41,771 bases of DNA from Desmonostoc geniculatum HA4340-LM1 (GCA_019359545.1 JAHHHB010000060.1:1-41771), one strand, 5' to 3'. Shown: positions 1 to 8,476, counted from the stretch's first letter. Program-made: numbers and translations. The notes: generated by a model not told the origin, from the sequence alone.

Positions 1-1
1 T

Positions 2-160
2 GAAGATATTTGGTTACAAGCCAAAACATGGGTGAGGCGTTTTTGTGCGTTGATACCAACATTCTCCCATTTGAAGTGGATGTTTGAGTGGTTTATTAGA
101 CACACTACTTTTGATTTTCCCACTCTTCAGATGTACGGAATTTGTTCAAAACTCAAATAG
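2..160 (+). CDS. C-terminal end of a transposase (IS630-like), cut by window edge
   Basis: Frame 2 is open from the window edge to TAG at 158-160 and gives 52 residues beginning EDIWLQAKTWVRRF and ending LQMYGICSKLK. The WLQAKxWVRR and FSHLKWMFEWF stretches resemble the C-terminal tails of cyanobacterial IS630-type transposases, from memory of the family. The DDE catalytic residues would lie upstream, outside the window, so the family call is tentative and I cannot tell whether the gene is intact. I could not identify its terminal inverted repeat downstream. It shows that a transposon borders the left side of this region. Confidence 0.5.
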   Translation, partial: EDIWLQAKTWVRRFCALIPTFSHLKWMFEWFIRHTTFDFPTLQMYGICSKLK

Positions 161-234
161 GATTCCTATATATGTATTAGGGTTTTAGTGAAATAGTATT
201 ACTGAATCTACCGAAATCACAAAACCAAATACCA

Positions 235-430
235 TTTTGAGAAAGTCAAAGCTGCTTTTGCTTGCAGAAAACATCAAAATGAGAAAACAGAAGCTTGTTT
301 TGAGAAAGCAAACTGGGATTTGAGAAAGCAAAAGCTGATTTTACTTGCGGAAAACACCAAAATCAGAAAGCAAAAGCTTGTTTTGAGAAAGTAAAAGCTG
401 CTTTTGAGAAAGTAATTGCTGCTTTTACTT
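235..430. repeat. Degenerate AAAGCTG / GAGAAAG repeat block
   Basis: Imperfect direct copies of a phrase like TTTGAGAAAGCAAAAGCTG followed by CTTTT or ATTTT start near 235, 298, 319, 361, 380 and 401. Two longer copies (about 235-300 and 319-385) also share a TTGC(A/G)GAAAACA(T/C)CAAAAT segment. Spacing is irregular and no unique spacers separate the copies, so this is not a CRISPR array. The rest of the 161-624 gap is AT-rich and, apart from the 549-592 hairpin, shows nothing I recognise. Confidence 0.7.
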
Positions 431-548
431 ATTGAATTTTACCAAAACATGAAGTTTAGATAAAATTATTGAAAAAATTACCGATAAATGCTTACTATTT
501 TCTTCAAAGTACTTTGCAAGTATAAAATTATACTTTTTTATACAAATA

Positions 549-592
549 GGAAAGGCGATCGCCCTCCGGCAAGAGCTTGCGATCGCCTTTCC
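549..592. repeat. Perfect hairpin with two HIP1 sites
   Basis: GGAAAGGCGATCGC (549-562) and GCGATCGCCTTTCC (579-592) are perfect 14-bp inverted repeats around a 16-nt loop. Each arm carries the GCGATCGC octamer typical of cyanobacterial genomes. It lies 33 bp upstream of the next gene, so it would sit in or just before its leader. It may be a small dispersed repeat rather than a regulator. Confidence 0.7.
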
Positions 593-624
593 TTAAACCC
601 CCATTCTGAGAGTTAATTATCATC

Positions 625-909
625 ATGGCACAAGAAGAAGAGTTTGTAGAAAATCCATCAGAACTGCAACAATACTTGGATAGCGAGAACTTAAATATAC
701 CCGCCTTCAATCAACCTGCTCAAAATCCATTACCCAAAAGAGAACCGGTTAAACATTTATTAATGGGTTCTTCAAAAGCAGTTATCGGCACAATTCACCA
801 TCTGCAAATCATTGGCTACGCTAGCGTCGGCGACTGGAGTCCATTAGTACGAACTGGCAATGCTGACGAAGTGATGAGTATTTTAATCCGTCAGATTTTA
901 ATGCAATAA
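625..909 (+). CDS. Small conserved cyanobacterial protein of unknown function
   Basis: This 94-residue protein has an acidic N-terminus (AQEEEFVENPSELQQYL, residues 2-18), a proline-rich linker (about 28-42), and a C-terminal part with HLLMGSSKAVIGTIHHLQ and a GDWSPLV motif that reads like a compact folded domain. I recognise the style of a conserved Nostocales hypothetical protein but know of no function. It starts at ATG after a weak ribosome site, and a strong intrinsic terminator follows 48 bp downstream, which supports a real single-gene unit. There is no signal peptide or clear membrane segment. It is separated from the CRISPR operon by over 600 bp, so I see no reason to link them. Confidence 0.75.
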   Translation: MAQEEEFVENPSELQQYLDSENLNIPAFNQPAQNPLPKREPVKHLLMGSSKAVIGTIHHLQIIGYASVGDWSPLVRTGNADEVMSILIRQILMQ

Positions 910-927
910 CCCAAAACCTTATTGTAG

Positions 928-947
928 AGACGCGATTTATCGCGTCT
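928..947. repeat. Short hairpin AGACGCGA-TTTA-TCGCGTCT
   Basis: Perfect 8-bp arms around a 4-nt loop, preceded by TGTAG. A relative of this TGTAGAGACG-type hairpin occurs at 34484-34514. These are common dispersed hairpins in cyanobacterial intergenic DNA. Confidence 0.6.
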
Positions 948-956
948 TCAAAATAA

Positions 957-992
957 AATCCCCGGCTTTTTAGGAAAACCGGGGATTTTTTT
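957..992 (+). terminator. Rho-independent terminator
   Basis: AATCCCCGG (957-965) pairs with CCGGGGATT (979-987). The stem extends inward through CTTTT/AAAA around a TAGG loop and is followed by a run of T. It is well placed to end the 625-909 transcript. Confidence 0.85.
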
Positions 993-1274
993 GGTGTAAT
1001 GCTCTAGTTTCGGTTAATTCCGATTTAGAGCGATCGGTAAAGAGTTCGTTCAGGAGCCTTTGCCCCGTAAGGCTTTCAGCCACCAAATCGACACACCTCT
1101 GAAAAAGATTATATATCTTGTGCGAAATTAAGTAAAACATATACCTCAAACCCTTGTCCTGTAAAGCATCGACACACCTCAACGAAAAATATAGGGTTTC
1201 AGCGATTTGGGTAGATGCGTCGAAAAACCTCAAACTCCTCATCCTCTCCGCGCCTCTGCGCCTCTGCGTGAAAT

Positions 1275-1381
1275 AAATCATCGGCGTTGCATAAATGCGG
1301 GATGATTTTATCAGTTTTCCTTTGCGTCTTTGCGCCTTTGCGTGAGAGATTCATCCCCTTATTCAGCAACGCCAAATCATC
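1275..1381. mobile_element. 91-bp non-autonomous element with 8-bp target duplication
   Basis: The element at 1283-1373 begins GGCGTTGCATAAATGCGGG and ends CCCCTTATTCAGCAACGCC. The ends are imperfect inverted repeats whose first eight bases are perfect. AAATCATC directly flanks both sides (1275-1282 and 1374-1381), an 8-bp target-site duplication. There is no room for a gene. The rest of the 993-1569 gap holds low-complexity CGCCTCTGCG-type repeats and nothing that I accept as coding. Confidence 0.8.
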
Positions 1382-1569
1382 TCTAAAAAAAATTCGTCAT
1401 TCGCATGAAAAGGTCTTTACATCCTCAAAATTTCCGCCAAGATATAAAAGTCACAATAACTCGCCCACCCTTACATAACTCCTAATTACCCAAGTCGAGA
1501 ATTATTACAAAGTATAACCACTGAATAAAAACTCAAAATTATACAGTAACTTAAACAAGACTGCAACCA

Positions 1570-3165
1570 GTGACAAAAGCAAGCGTGACCAAATATACAG
1601 CCATAACCTTTGCTCCCGTCCAAGGATTTATCGAGAAATCCCGTAAACTCCGAGACTTGTACGGTGCATCATTGATTCTTTCATACCTCAGCCAGCAGCT
1701 AGTAAAAGAAGCAGAAAAAACCACAACAGTCATATCCCCAGGACTTCCCAAACTTCAAAAAGGAATGCCAAATCGCATCCTAATTAAAGGACAATTTTCC
1801 AAATCACAAGCAGAACAAACGCTGTTATCAGCATGGAAAGGAATATTGTACGAATGTCGCACATGGATAGAAGATAACGTCTCAGATAAATACCATTGGG
1901 AGAGAGAGTGGACAAACTGGGGAAACCACGCCTGGGAAATCTTTTGGGGAGAAGGCGACAGCATTCCAGCAGCGATGGATGACTTAGAAACCCGCAAACT
2001 TTCCCGTGGTTGGACAGCGCTTAACTGGATAGGAGAGAGTTCTAGTTTAACAGGAACAGATGGAATAGCATTTCCTGGATTGGGTGGAAAAGCCAGAGAT
2101 CCTAAATTTATCACCTATTCTTTAGAAGACGAAGAAATTAAGAAATTTTATCAAGCATTAGCAGCAATCACCGAAGAACCAGAAGAAGAAACGCCAGAAG
2201 GTAAATTTATTGCACCCAAGGAAAAACTGAGTATTACCGAATTAGTAAAACGTTTAGTTACCTGGCATGAAATTCGAGACAACCTCAAAATAGAACCATT
2301 AGATAAAGGTTTTAGAGAAATTCAACGCAAACCCCAACCAACTAAAAATATCCCTGGACAATGGACAGGTTGGTTTATGGGAGATGGCGATAAAGTTGGC
2401 GATTATTTAAAAGAATTAGCTGCTAAAAATAATGGTGATGAAGAACTGAAAAATTTTACTCATGCAATCCGTGATTGGGGCAAAGACTTTGGCGAAAAAT
2501 TCAACTTACGCGAAAAATTAGGTAGAGTAGTTTATGCAGGTGGAGACGACTTCTTAGGCATAATTTACAGTAAAAATCCTGCCGAACCTATTCCACCATT
2601 CAAAGCATTTGAATGGTTGATGACATTAAACAATAAATGGAAAGAACATAAACAGCCGATTAATGTCAGTGTTGGATTTGTTTGGGTTGCAGGTAGCGTC
2701 CCCCAACGAGATGTCCTGCAACATTGTCGAGAAGCCGAAAAACTAGCTAAATCTTTAGGAAGAGATAGAGTTACAATTCGCATAGTCTTTAACAGCGGTC
2801 AATACGTGCAGTGGACTTGTCCCTGGGATTATCTGCATATATTAAAGACATATCAAGATAGAGACGGTAAAACCTTTGCAGAATGGCAATGTAAAGGACG
2901 CAAACAAGAAGATTTTCCTAACTGGACTCATGTTTATAGTGATTTAGCGCAATTGAAAGCTCGTCATGCCATAAATTTAAACAAAAAACAAACAAATGTT
3001 GATGAACGCATAGCATTAGAACTGTTTAATATTTATTTTGACCAACAGAAGGAATATTTAGAAAATCAACAAGAAAGAATAGTCGGGAAGTCAGACAATC
3101 TTGAACTAATGAAATGGATTGATGGTTTAATTCATGTAGGATGGCACTTATGTTCAAATATTTAA
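1570..3165 (+). CDS. cas10: Cas10/Cmr2 large subunit, compact and without HD domain
   Basis: Catalytic large subunit of a type III-B-like CRISPR effector complex. On target RNA binding the Palm cyclase is expected to make cyclic oligoadenylates. Residues 13-45 (TFAPVQGFIEKSRKLRDLYG) match the Cmr2 N-terminal Palm signature. A GDGD loop sits at 271-274 and the GGDD cyclase motif at 324-327 (YAGGDDFLG). The protein is 531 residues, much shorter than the roughly 850-1000 usual for Cmr2, and it begins directly in the Palm region. The N-terminal HD DNase domain is therefore absent, as in the Synechocystis III-B variant. Start is GTG at 1570, with an alternative GTG at 1585; both have weak ribosome sites. 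It overlaps the start of cmr3 by 16 bp and heads a tight operon. Confidence 0.93.
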   Translation: MTKASVTKYTAITFAPVQGFIEKSRKLRDLYGASLILSYLSQQLVKEAEKTTTVISPGLPKLQKGMPNRILIKGQFSKSQAEQTLLSAWKGILYECRTWIEDNVSDKYHWEREWTNWGNHAWEIFWGEGDSIPAAMDDLETRKLSRGWTALNWIGESSSLTGTDGIAFPGLGGKARDPKFITYSLEDEEIKKFYQALAAITEEPEEETPEGKFIAPKEKLSITELVKRLVTWHEIRDNLKIEPLDKGFREIQRKPQPTKNIPGQWTGWFMGDGDKVGDYLKELAAKNNGDEELKNFTHAIRDWGKDFGEKFNLREKLGRVVYAGGDDFLGIIYSKNPAEPIPPFKAFEWLMTLNNKWKEHKQPINVSVGFVWVAGSVPQRDVLQHCREAEKLAKSLGRDRVTIRIVFNSGQYVQWTCPWDYLHILKTYQDRDGKTFAEWQCKGRKQEDFPNWTHVYSDLAQLKARHAINLNKKQTNVDERIALELFNIYFDQQKEYLENQQERIVGKSDNLELMKWIDGLIHVGWHLCSNI

Positions 3166-4175
3166 TTCTCATCAATCCTTTAGGGTTTATGTATGGAAGT
3201 GCAGGATCATTTCTATCGCCAGAAAACTTAGTAGGACGTTCTGGTTCTAAGTTTCCTCCTGAAGCAGCTACTTTATCTGGATTGTTTTTTAGCGTTAACC
3301 AAGCAAAAAAAATATGGGATGCAGATAAATTAAGCAAAGAATTATATGTAGCCGGCCCATTTTGGGGAGAGTGGGATAATCCAGAATATTTTTATGTACC
3401 AATTCCGTGGAGTAAAATTATATCTGAAAATGAGTCTGCTGAATGGGAAATCAAAAATGGAAATTGGTATTCTGAAAATTCAAAATTAGAACCTTATTAT
3501 CAATGGCAAAGAATAAATTTTTGGAATGAACCAGCTGAATCCATTCGGAGTAATGGATATGCCGAAAAGTCTCCTTGGAATTTTGTATCTGTTTTACATC
3601 CCAAACTAAAAGATGATGAGAGATGCACTTTAAAAATAGATGATGCCAAAGGTGGATTATTCTTAGAAAATTCTGTACATCTAAACCCAGACCATTGTTT
3701 AGTTTATCTATCTACCCATGATTTACCTGAAGGTTGGTATAGATTTGGTGGTGAAAATCATATCGTAGAAATCAAGAAATTTGACCTACTCGATGACAGT
3801 CCAATTTTAGAACTTTTACGCCAGCCTATTGAAGATAAATTCGCATTAATTACACCAGGTATATGGGGTTCAAATCGTTTTTCTTACCGCTGTCCCCAAA
3901 ATGAATTTTTTTCTAGCCAAAAAAACATCCAAATGCTGACAGATAAACCAATACCTTATCGTTACCGCGTAGGTAATAGAAAAACACAACGGGGACGTTT
4001 AGGAAGGGGACGTTATGCAGTTCCATCTGGAAGTGTTTATGTTTTAGAGAAACCTATAAATAAATCTTGGTGGGACTGGGATGAAGAATGGTTTCCCAAA
4101 GAAGGTTTCAGTCTCAAAAGAATGGGATGTGGTTTGTGTCTACCAATAGATATTGAAATTACAGGAGTTGCTTAA
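3150..4175 (+). CDS. cmr3: Cmr3-like RAMP (Cas5 group) subunit
   Basis: Predicted Cmr3, the Cas5-like RAMP that caps the 5' tag of the crRNA next to Cas10 in type III-B complexes. The N-terminus (INPLGFMYGSAGSFLSPEN, then FPPEAATLSGLFFS) has the Cmr3 pattern of a hydrophobic strand, a glycine loop and the FPP-x-x-TLxG motif. Near the C-terminus LKRMGCGLCLPI matches the glycine-rich RAMP loop. I chose ATG 3150 (341 residues) over ATG 3141 because AGGA at 3138-3141 is better spaced for it. It overlaps the end of cas10 by 16 bp, and its stop shares one base with the next start, so translation is probably coupled. Confidence 0.87.
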   Translation: MFKYLILINPLGFMYGSAGSFLSPENLVGRSGSKFPPEAATLSGLFFSVNQAKKIWDADKLSKELYVAGPFWGEWDNPEYFYVPIPWSKIISENESAEWEIKNGNWYSENSKLEPYYQWQRINFWNEPAESIRSNGYAEKSPWNFVSVLHPKLKDDERCTLKIDDAKGGLFLENSVHLNPDHCLVYLSTHDLPEGWYRFGGENHIVEIKKFDLLDDSPILELLRQPIEDKFALITPGIWGSNRFSYRCPQNEFFSSQKNIQMLTDKPIPYRYRVGNRKTQRGRLGRGRYAVPSGSVYVLEKPINKSWWDWDEEWFPKEGFSLKRMGCGLCLPIDIEITGVA

Positions 4176-5002
4176 TGTATCAGAAAGCTTACGGCATCAT
4201 TGAAACTCTAGCACCACTTCATGTAGGAGCAACAGCCGGAGAAGAAAGCGGTAATTTAAACCTGATTTTCCGCGACCAATTTACCCAAACAGGTATTATT
4301 CCCGGTAGTTCTATTCGTGGTCGTCTGCGTTCAGAAATGCGTCGTAATCAAGGAGAAGCGGAAGCAAATAAATGGTATGGTCATGAAGCGGATACAGAAC
4401 AGTCAAACAGTACCACAGAATCTCTTGTTAAACTTGAATATGCCTCTATTGTTTGGTTACCAGTATTTTGTCCAGGTCAGCCGATAGTTTGGGTAACTTC
4501 TCCCCGTTTGCTCAAACGTTACCAAAGATTAGCAGGTAGTTTTATCCCATCACTCCAAACAGCAAAGCCTGATAATCTTATTTATACAGCTTCAAGAAGC
4601 TTAAAGGCTTTATCTATAAATGGAGAAGAGAAACTATTTTTCAATTTTGGATTTTTAAGTATTGAATCAAAAGATGATTTATCCCTTTGGTTTCCTTTAG
4701 GAGAAGAACTACCAGCGGTAGTTGTTAAGGACGATGAAATAGGAATGATTCATGATATGGCGTTATATCGTCAAAGTCGCGTAGCATTAGAAAAAAAAGA
4801 AAAGAAAGCTAAAGAAAAGGCTTTTTTCAATACTGAAGCATTGCCAGAAGGAACTATTTTAGCTTTTCCGATTGCTCTTAAAGAAGATAAAGAAGGAAAA
4901 AAATGGCAAGCATTAAACCAAGATGATGACAATGAAATTTATCTGGGAGGGTTAGAATCAATTGGTTTTGGAAATTGCAGATTAACCATAAAAGGGGTAT
5001 GA
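4175..5002 (+). CDS. cmr4: Cmr4-like RAMP (Cas7 backbone), catalytic Asp apparently missing
   Basis: Predicted Cmr4, the Cas7-type subunit that polymerises along the crRNA and, in typical III-B systems, cuts target RNA every six bases with one aspartate per subunit (Asp26 in Pyrococcus). Residues 10-22 (ETLAPLHVGATAG) and 42-51 (IPGSSIRGRL) are the family landmarks. When IPGSS is aligned with Pyrococcus IWGQS, the catalytic position falls on Leu28, flanked by Asn27 and Asn29. The nearest acids are Glu23, Glu24 and Asp34. This suggests loss of target cutting, but a hand alignment could slip. AGGAG at 4163-4167 supports the start. C-terminal GLESIGFGNCRLTI is the glycine-rich RAMP loop. Length is 275 residues. 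Confidence 0.88.
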   Translation: MYQKAYGIIETLAPLHVGATAGEESGNLNLIFRDQFTQTGIIPGSSIRGRLRSEMRRNQGEAEANKWYGHEADTEQSNSTTESLVKLEYASIVWLPVFCPGQPIVWVTSPRLLKRYQRLAGSFIPSLQTAKPDNLIYTASRSLKALSINGEEKLFFNFGFLSIESKDDLSLWFPLGEELPAVVVKDDEIGMIHDMALYRQSRVALEKKEKKAKEKAFFNTEALPEGTILAFPIALKEDKEGKKWQALNQDDDNEIYLGGLESIGFGNCRLTIKGV

Positions 5003-5406
5003 GTATGACCTTAGAATTATACAAATTAGATCAAGAAGCTCACGAATTAGTTAGTAAATATAGTCAGCACAAAGATGCACTCAATCAAGCTTATAAAATG
5101 CGTATGACGGTAGTTTATGGTCTAGAACGCTTTTGGGGAGAGCATCTGCGGTTGCAAGGAATAAAAGCAGATTATTGGAAAGATACTTGGGATAAATTAG
5201 CAGAAATTATTTTAGCAACTGGTATTGAACTTCCCACTGATTCAAATACAGATATTCGAGAAACAGCAAATGAATTATGGAGTTTACCCATAGAGCAACG
5301 CAAAGTTACCTTAGCTGTATTAACGCAACTGTGTGATTGTATGGTGTGGTGGACTCAACGTTATAAACCTGTGCGTAACGATCAAATTGATGACGAAGGA
5401 GAGTAA
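4999..5406 (+). CDS. cmr5: Cmr5-like small subunit of type III-B complex
   Basis: A 135-residue, mostly helical protein in the cmr5 position of the operon. In type III-B complexes Cmr5 stacks along the Cmr4 filament and helps hold target RNA. Sequence similarity to known Cmr5 is low to my eye, so the call rests mainly on size, the predicted all-alpha character (regular EL/EA heptads, many charged residues) and gene order. The start ATG at 4999 overlaps the cmr4 stop in an ATGA, with AAAGGGG just before it; ATG 5005 would have better spacing to that site. The stop is one base before the next start. Confidence 0.72.
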   Translation: MSMTLELYKLDQEAHELVSKYSQHKDALNQAYKMRMTVVYGLERFWGEHLRLQGIKADYWKDTWDKLAEIILATGIELPTDSNTDIRETANELWSLPIEQRKVTLAVLTQLCDCMVWWTQRYKPVRNDQIDDEGE

Positions 5407-5407
5407 A

Positions 5408-7108
5408 ATGCCAGATAGCGATCGCATTCCTTTAATGTTTCAAGCTCAATTACCAAACCGGGGAAAAATACACTATTCTCGTGAATCGGAAACAGTTTAT
5501 CAATGGGTTGAAGAGTGGCTAGAAAGTTGTCCTCCCGTTCCTAATACCGTTGTAGAAGAAAACGTTCCTCTATGGAAGCGTACTCAAAATAAATCCACAG
5601 TAAAAATGCCTGGTTTCAGTCGTAAAGTTCAAACTAACGAATATACGATTAGCTGGCGTTTAGTAACAAACAGCGGACAAGATGAAGGTTTTATTCGGCC
5701 TGTCATCGGTGCTAAAGGGTTACCTTTTTATCCAGGTTCAAGCATGAAAGGTGCATTCCTGAGAGTTTGTCCAAAGGAACTGCAAGGAGAATATTGTGGT
5801 GAAGAAATTACAGAAAATGGACAAACTAAGACTAAACCAGGAATTTTACGCTTTCATGGCGCATATCCTTTAGATATGTCTTGGGGAAATAAAAGCCGCC
5901 TAGTTGATATCATTCATTCTCAACAAAAACGTCAAGTAGAAGAGGATGTTACCACTACAGCTAATCCTCAAATATCTCTCTATCAAGCTACATTACAATT
6001 TGGTATTTCCAGCACAAAACATTTAGAACCAGCAGACTGGAAACAGATTTGGGATATTTGGGAAAAAGCTTTAGGAATTGGAATTGGCTCTAGAGTAAGT
6101 GCTGGTTATGGCCAATTTACTAAAACTATTGATAATACAGATAAAGTTATCCTTTCTGTTCATCTCAGTGGACAGGGATTAACTTCTCAATTATTGAATG
6201 GAAACCCAGAATTCCGTCCCAATATGTTTAAAGCCGCATTAAGGGGACATACTCTAAGACTACTTGCAGGAATTACTGATGAAGTCACAGCAAAAAGAAT
6301 TACTCAAGAACTTTGGGGGGGAATTGATAACGGTACTTTTGTAGGAAAGTTAGGTATTAACTTTATTGCTGAAGAACTTAACATAGGTAAACACACATAT
6401 AATCCTGCTGCGAAAAGACCAATTTCTATGTCTACTTATGACTTAGAAGCAGGAAAATTAGATATTATTTATATCGATAATTCCAGTAAAGAAAAAACTA
6501 AACTCAAAAAAATCGTCACTCAAATAATTAAATTTTCCGTCTTGCTAGGAGGATTTGGTAAATCTTGGCGGAGGGTTGACCATCGGATATTTTATCCTCA
6601 ATATTTCCGTAATAATGATAAACCTATGATTGGTTGTCATTGGGAATTTACAGAAGAATCAGAAGAATTATATTTAACTTGTGCAAAACTAGACACTGGC
6701 AACATATCTAAATTTTTACAAGACATCCGACAAAATTTAATAAACTTGTTGGAGCTATCAAATGCTAATTACATTCCCAATTGGCGAGAAGCTTGGCATC
6801 CAAACAAAGTACAAGTATGGGCAAGAATTGGTAAAAATAGCGAAGCTGTCGAATGGTTTCATGGAGCTTATTCAAATAATAAAACCATCAAAAGAACAGA
6901 TTTAACAGGTAAAATTAATCCGACTAAAGTAGGACGTATCTGGCATCGCATGTATCCGAGATATGTCATGAAAGATGGAAATTTACAAACAACTAATCAA
7001 TATGTAGAGTTGTTAACAATCTTTCCTGATGACTCTCAAAACACGCAAGATTTTCTTCAGTTCTTAAACATAGATAAAAAATTTATTAAAATATTTCCCC
7101 AAGGATAA
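5408..7108 (+). CDS. Cmr6-Cmr1 fusion, double RAMP protein
   Basis: A 566-residue protein that appears to join two RAMP (Cas7-like) subunits. Residues about 80-240 look like Cmr6: LPFYPGSSMKGAFLR (105-119), PGILRFHGAYP (144-154) and the glycine loop GIGSRVSAGYGQF (225-237). Residues about 245-500 look like Cmr1: FRPNMFKAALRG (269-280), ELWGG (301-305) and FGKSWRRVDHR later. Cmr1 and Cmr6 sit side by side at the 3' end of the crRNA in III-B complexes, so a fusion is structurally sensible. No separate cmr1 or cmr6 gene is present. AAGGAG at 5396-5401 fixes the start at ATG 5408. I am confident of two RAMP parts and less so of which is which. Confidence 0.82.
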   Translation: MPDSDRIPLMFQAQLPNRGKIHYSRESETVYQWVEEWLESCPPVPNTVVEENVPLWKRTQNKSTVKMPGFSRKVQTNEYTISWRLVTNSGQDEGFIRPVIGAKGLPFYPGSSMKGAFLRVCPKELQGEYCGEEITENGQTKTKPGILRFHGAYPLDMSWGNKSRLVDIIHSQQKRQVEEDVTTTANPQISLYQATLQFGISSTKHLEPADWKQIWDIWEKALGIGIGSRVSAGYGQFTKTIDNTDKVILSVHLSGQGLTSQLLNGNPEFRPNMFKAALRGHTLRLLAGITDEVTAKRITQELWGGIDNGTFVGKLGINFIAEELNIGKHTYNPAAKRPISMSTYDLEAGKLDIIYIDNSSKEKTKLKKIVTQIIKFSVLLGGFGKSWRRVDHRIFYPQYFRNNDKPMIGCHWEFTEESEELYLTCAKLDTGNISKFLQDIRQNLINLLELSNANYIPNWREAWHPNKVQVWARIGKNSEAVEWFHGAYSNNKTIKRTDLTGKINPTKVGRIWHRMYPRYVMKDGNLQTTNQYVELLTIFPDDSQNTQDFLQFLNIDKKFIKIFPQG

Positions 7109-7114
7109 TTAATC

Positions 7115-8476
7115 ATGAATATTTGGATTGTCACAACTGGTAATAGTGATGTGCAGCTAAAACATGATTATGATAAGAGTAAATGGCAGAAACGTTATAG
7201 AGATATTAGGAGCCAATTATCTAATCATTTGTTTGAGCCATCTCGTCCGAAAAATGCCCGTACTGAAGAACCTTATACTCTTCCTGCAAGAGTTATGGGT
7301 ATGGTTTATAGTCCTGATTTAGAGGATGAAACTTACCAAAATTTACACTTTCCTCTCCTTGACACTTTCACTAAAGGTTTACAAGGTAAAAATCGACCTG
7401 ATAAAATTTTTGTTATCTTAACCAATCAAGAAAATGTATTCTCTACTAAAGATAAAACAGATTATAAATGTCCTTATTGGCAAGACACCTGCACACTTCA
7501 ACCAATTTTAGAGAAGTATTTTCAAAAAGTATTTCCTCAATTGAAATCTAATAAAGACATTCAATATTTAGAACTGAAACCAGAATCTAAAGAACAAGGT
7601 CTTGACAATTGGGAGAAATGTTTAATCTTAGTGCAGGGAGAAATATCTGGCTTACCAATTAATAAAAATGCAAAAATTTATGTAAGTCATCAGGCTGGAA
7701 CTCCTGCGATTTCTTCAGCAGTTCAATTTGAAAGTTTAGCAAAATTTGATAAGCAAGTTAAGTTTTTAGTAAGCAATGAGTATGAACAAGGTAATCCTAT
7801 TTATATTCCGAGTTCAAATTATTTGAAAGGAATTAAATTACAGGAAGCTAAAGTATTATTAGAACGGTATGACTATTCAGGTGTTCAAGAAATATTAACT
7901 AATATTTGGGAAGAACCATTAAATGATCAAGAACAGAGAATTAGTGAATTACTGACAATGGCTATTTCTTGGAATTGTGCCAAATTTGAAGATTTTGCTA
8001 AAGCTAGGGGTAAAATCGCTGAAGAACGTATCCAAAAATGGTGGTGGACAGGCTACGAAGCTGGTTATTTAGCAGTTATACGTTTAGAACAGGGAAACAC
8101 TGTTGACGCACTGTTTCACAGTTTCCGTGCTGTAGAAGGTCTTATTCGATATAAGGCTGGATCGACAAAAGAGGGTATTGCTAATTTAATTCCAAAAATT
8201 TTACCAAATTGGCAGACAAACCCAGATATGAAGATATTTAACGAGCATACACGAGAAGAAAGAAATATTTTATTTCATCGCTTGTCAGGTTTAAAAGAAG
8301 AAGAAGTATTTACAGCTTGGAAGAGTTCCAATAAAGAAAATTGGAGAAAGAGCATTTTAGGTTGTTTAAATTTCGTCTCTGGAGAAACATTTACCTCATT
8401 AAAAAAAGCTAGTCTCATGCACGACATAGAGCAGGAATTACAAACAGCAATTAGTAGTTACGAATTAAAAACTTAA
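7115..8476 (+). CDS. CARF-HEPN ribonuclease, Csx1/Csm6-like
   Basis: Predicted effector nuclease activated by the cyclic oligoadenylate made by Cas10; such enzymes cut RNA non-specifically during infection. The CARF part starts with strand IWIVTTGNSDVQL (3-15) and contains the ligand-site motif SHQAGTPAIS (191-200). The C-terminal HEPN catalytic motif is RNILFH, with Arg383, Asn384 and His388 (R-x4-H). The 453-residue length fits Csx1/Csm6 proteins. AAGGA lies 9 bp before the start, and the gene follows the fusion by 6 bp as last gene of the operon. Which ring size it senses cannot be read from sequence. Confidence 0.88.
   Translation: MNIWIVTTGNSDVQLKHDYDKSKWQKRYRDIRSQLSNHLFEPSRPKNARTEEPYTLPARVMGMVYSPDLEDETYQNLHFPLLDTFTKGLQGKNRPDKIFVILTNQENVFSTKDKTDYKCPYWQDTCTLQPILEKYFQKVFPQLKSNKDIQYLELKPESKEQGLDNWEKCLILVQGEISGLPINKNAKIYVSHQAGTPAISSAVQFESLAKFDKQVKFLVSNEYEQGNPIYIPSSNYLKGIKLQEAKVLLERYDYSGVQEILTNIWEEPLNDQEQRISELLTMAISWNCAKFEDFAKARGKIAEERIQKWWWTGYEAGYLAVIRLEQGNTVDALFHSFRAVEGLIRYKAGSTKEGIANLIPKILPNWQTNPDMKIFNEHTREERNILFHRLSGLKEEEVFTAWKSSNKENWRKSILGCLNFVSGETFTSLKKASLMHDIEQELQTAISSYELKT

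Noticed and set aside
235..430. Possible CRISPR array next to the cas operon
   Set aside because: Copies differ in length and sequence, spacing is irregular, and there are no unique equal-length spacers.
970..1281. 103-codon minus-strand frame
   Set aside because: It runs through the terminator and CGCCTCTGCG repeats and has no protein-like pattern or ribosome site.
1287..1478. 63-codon plus-strand frame
   Set aside because: It lies mostly inside the 91-bp mobile element and its target duplication.
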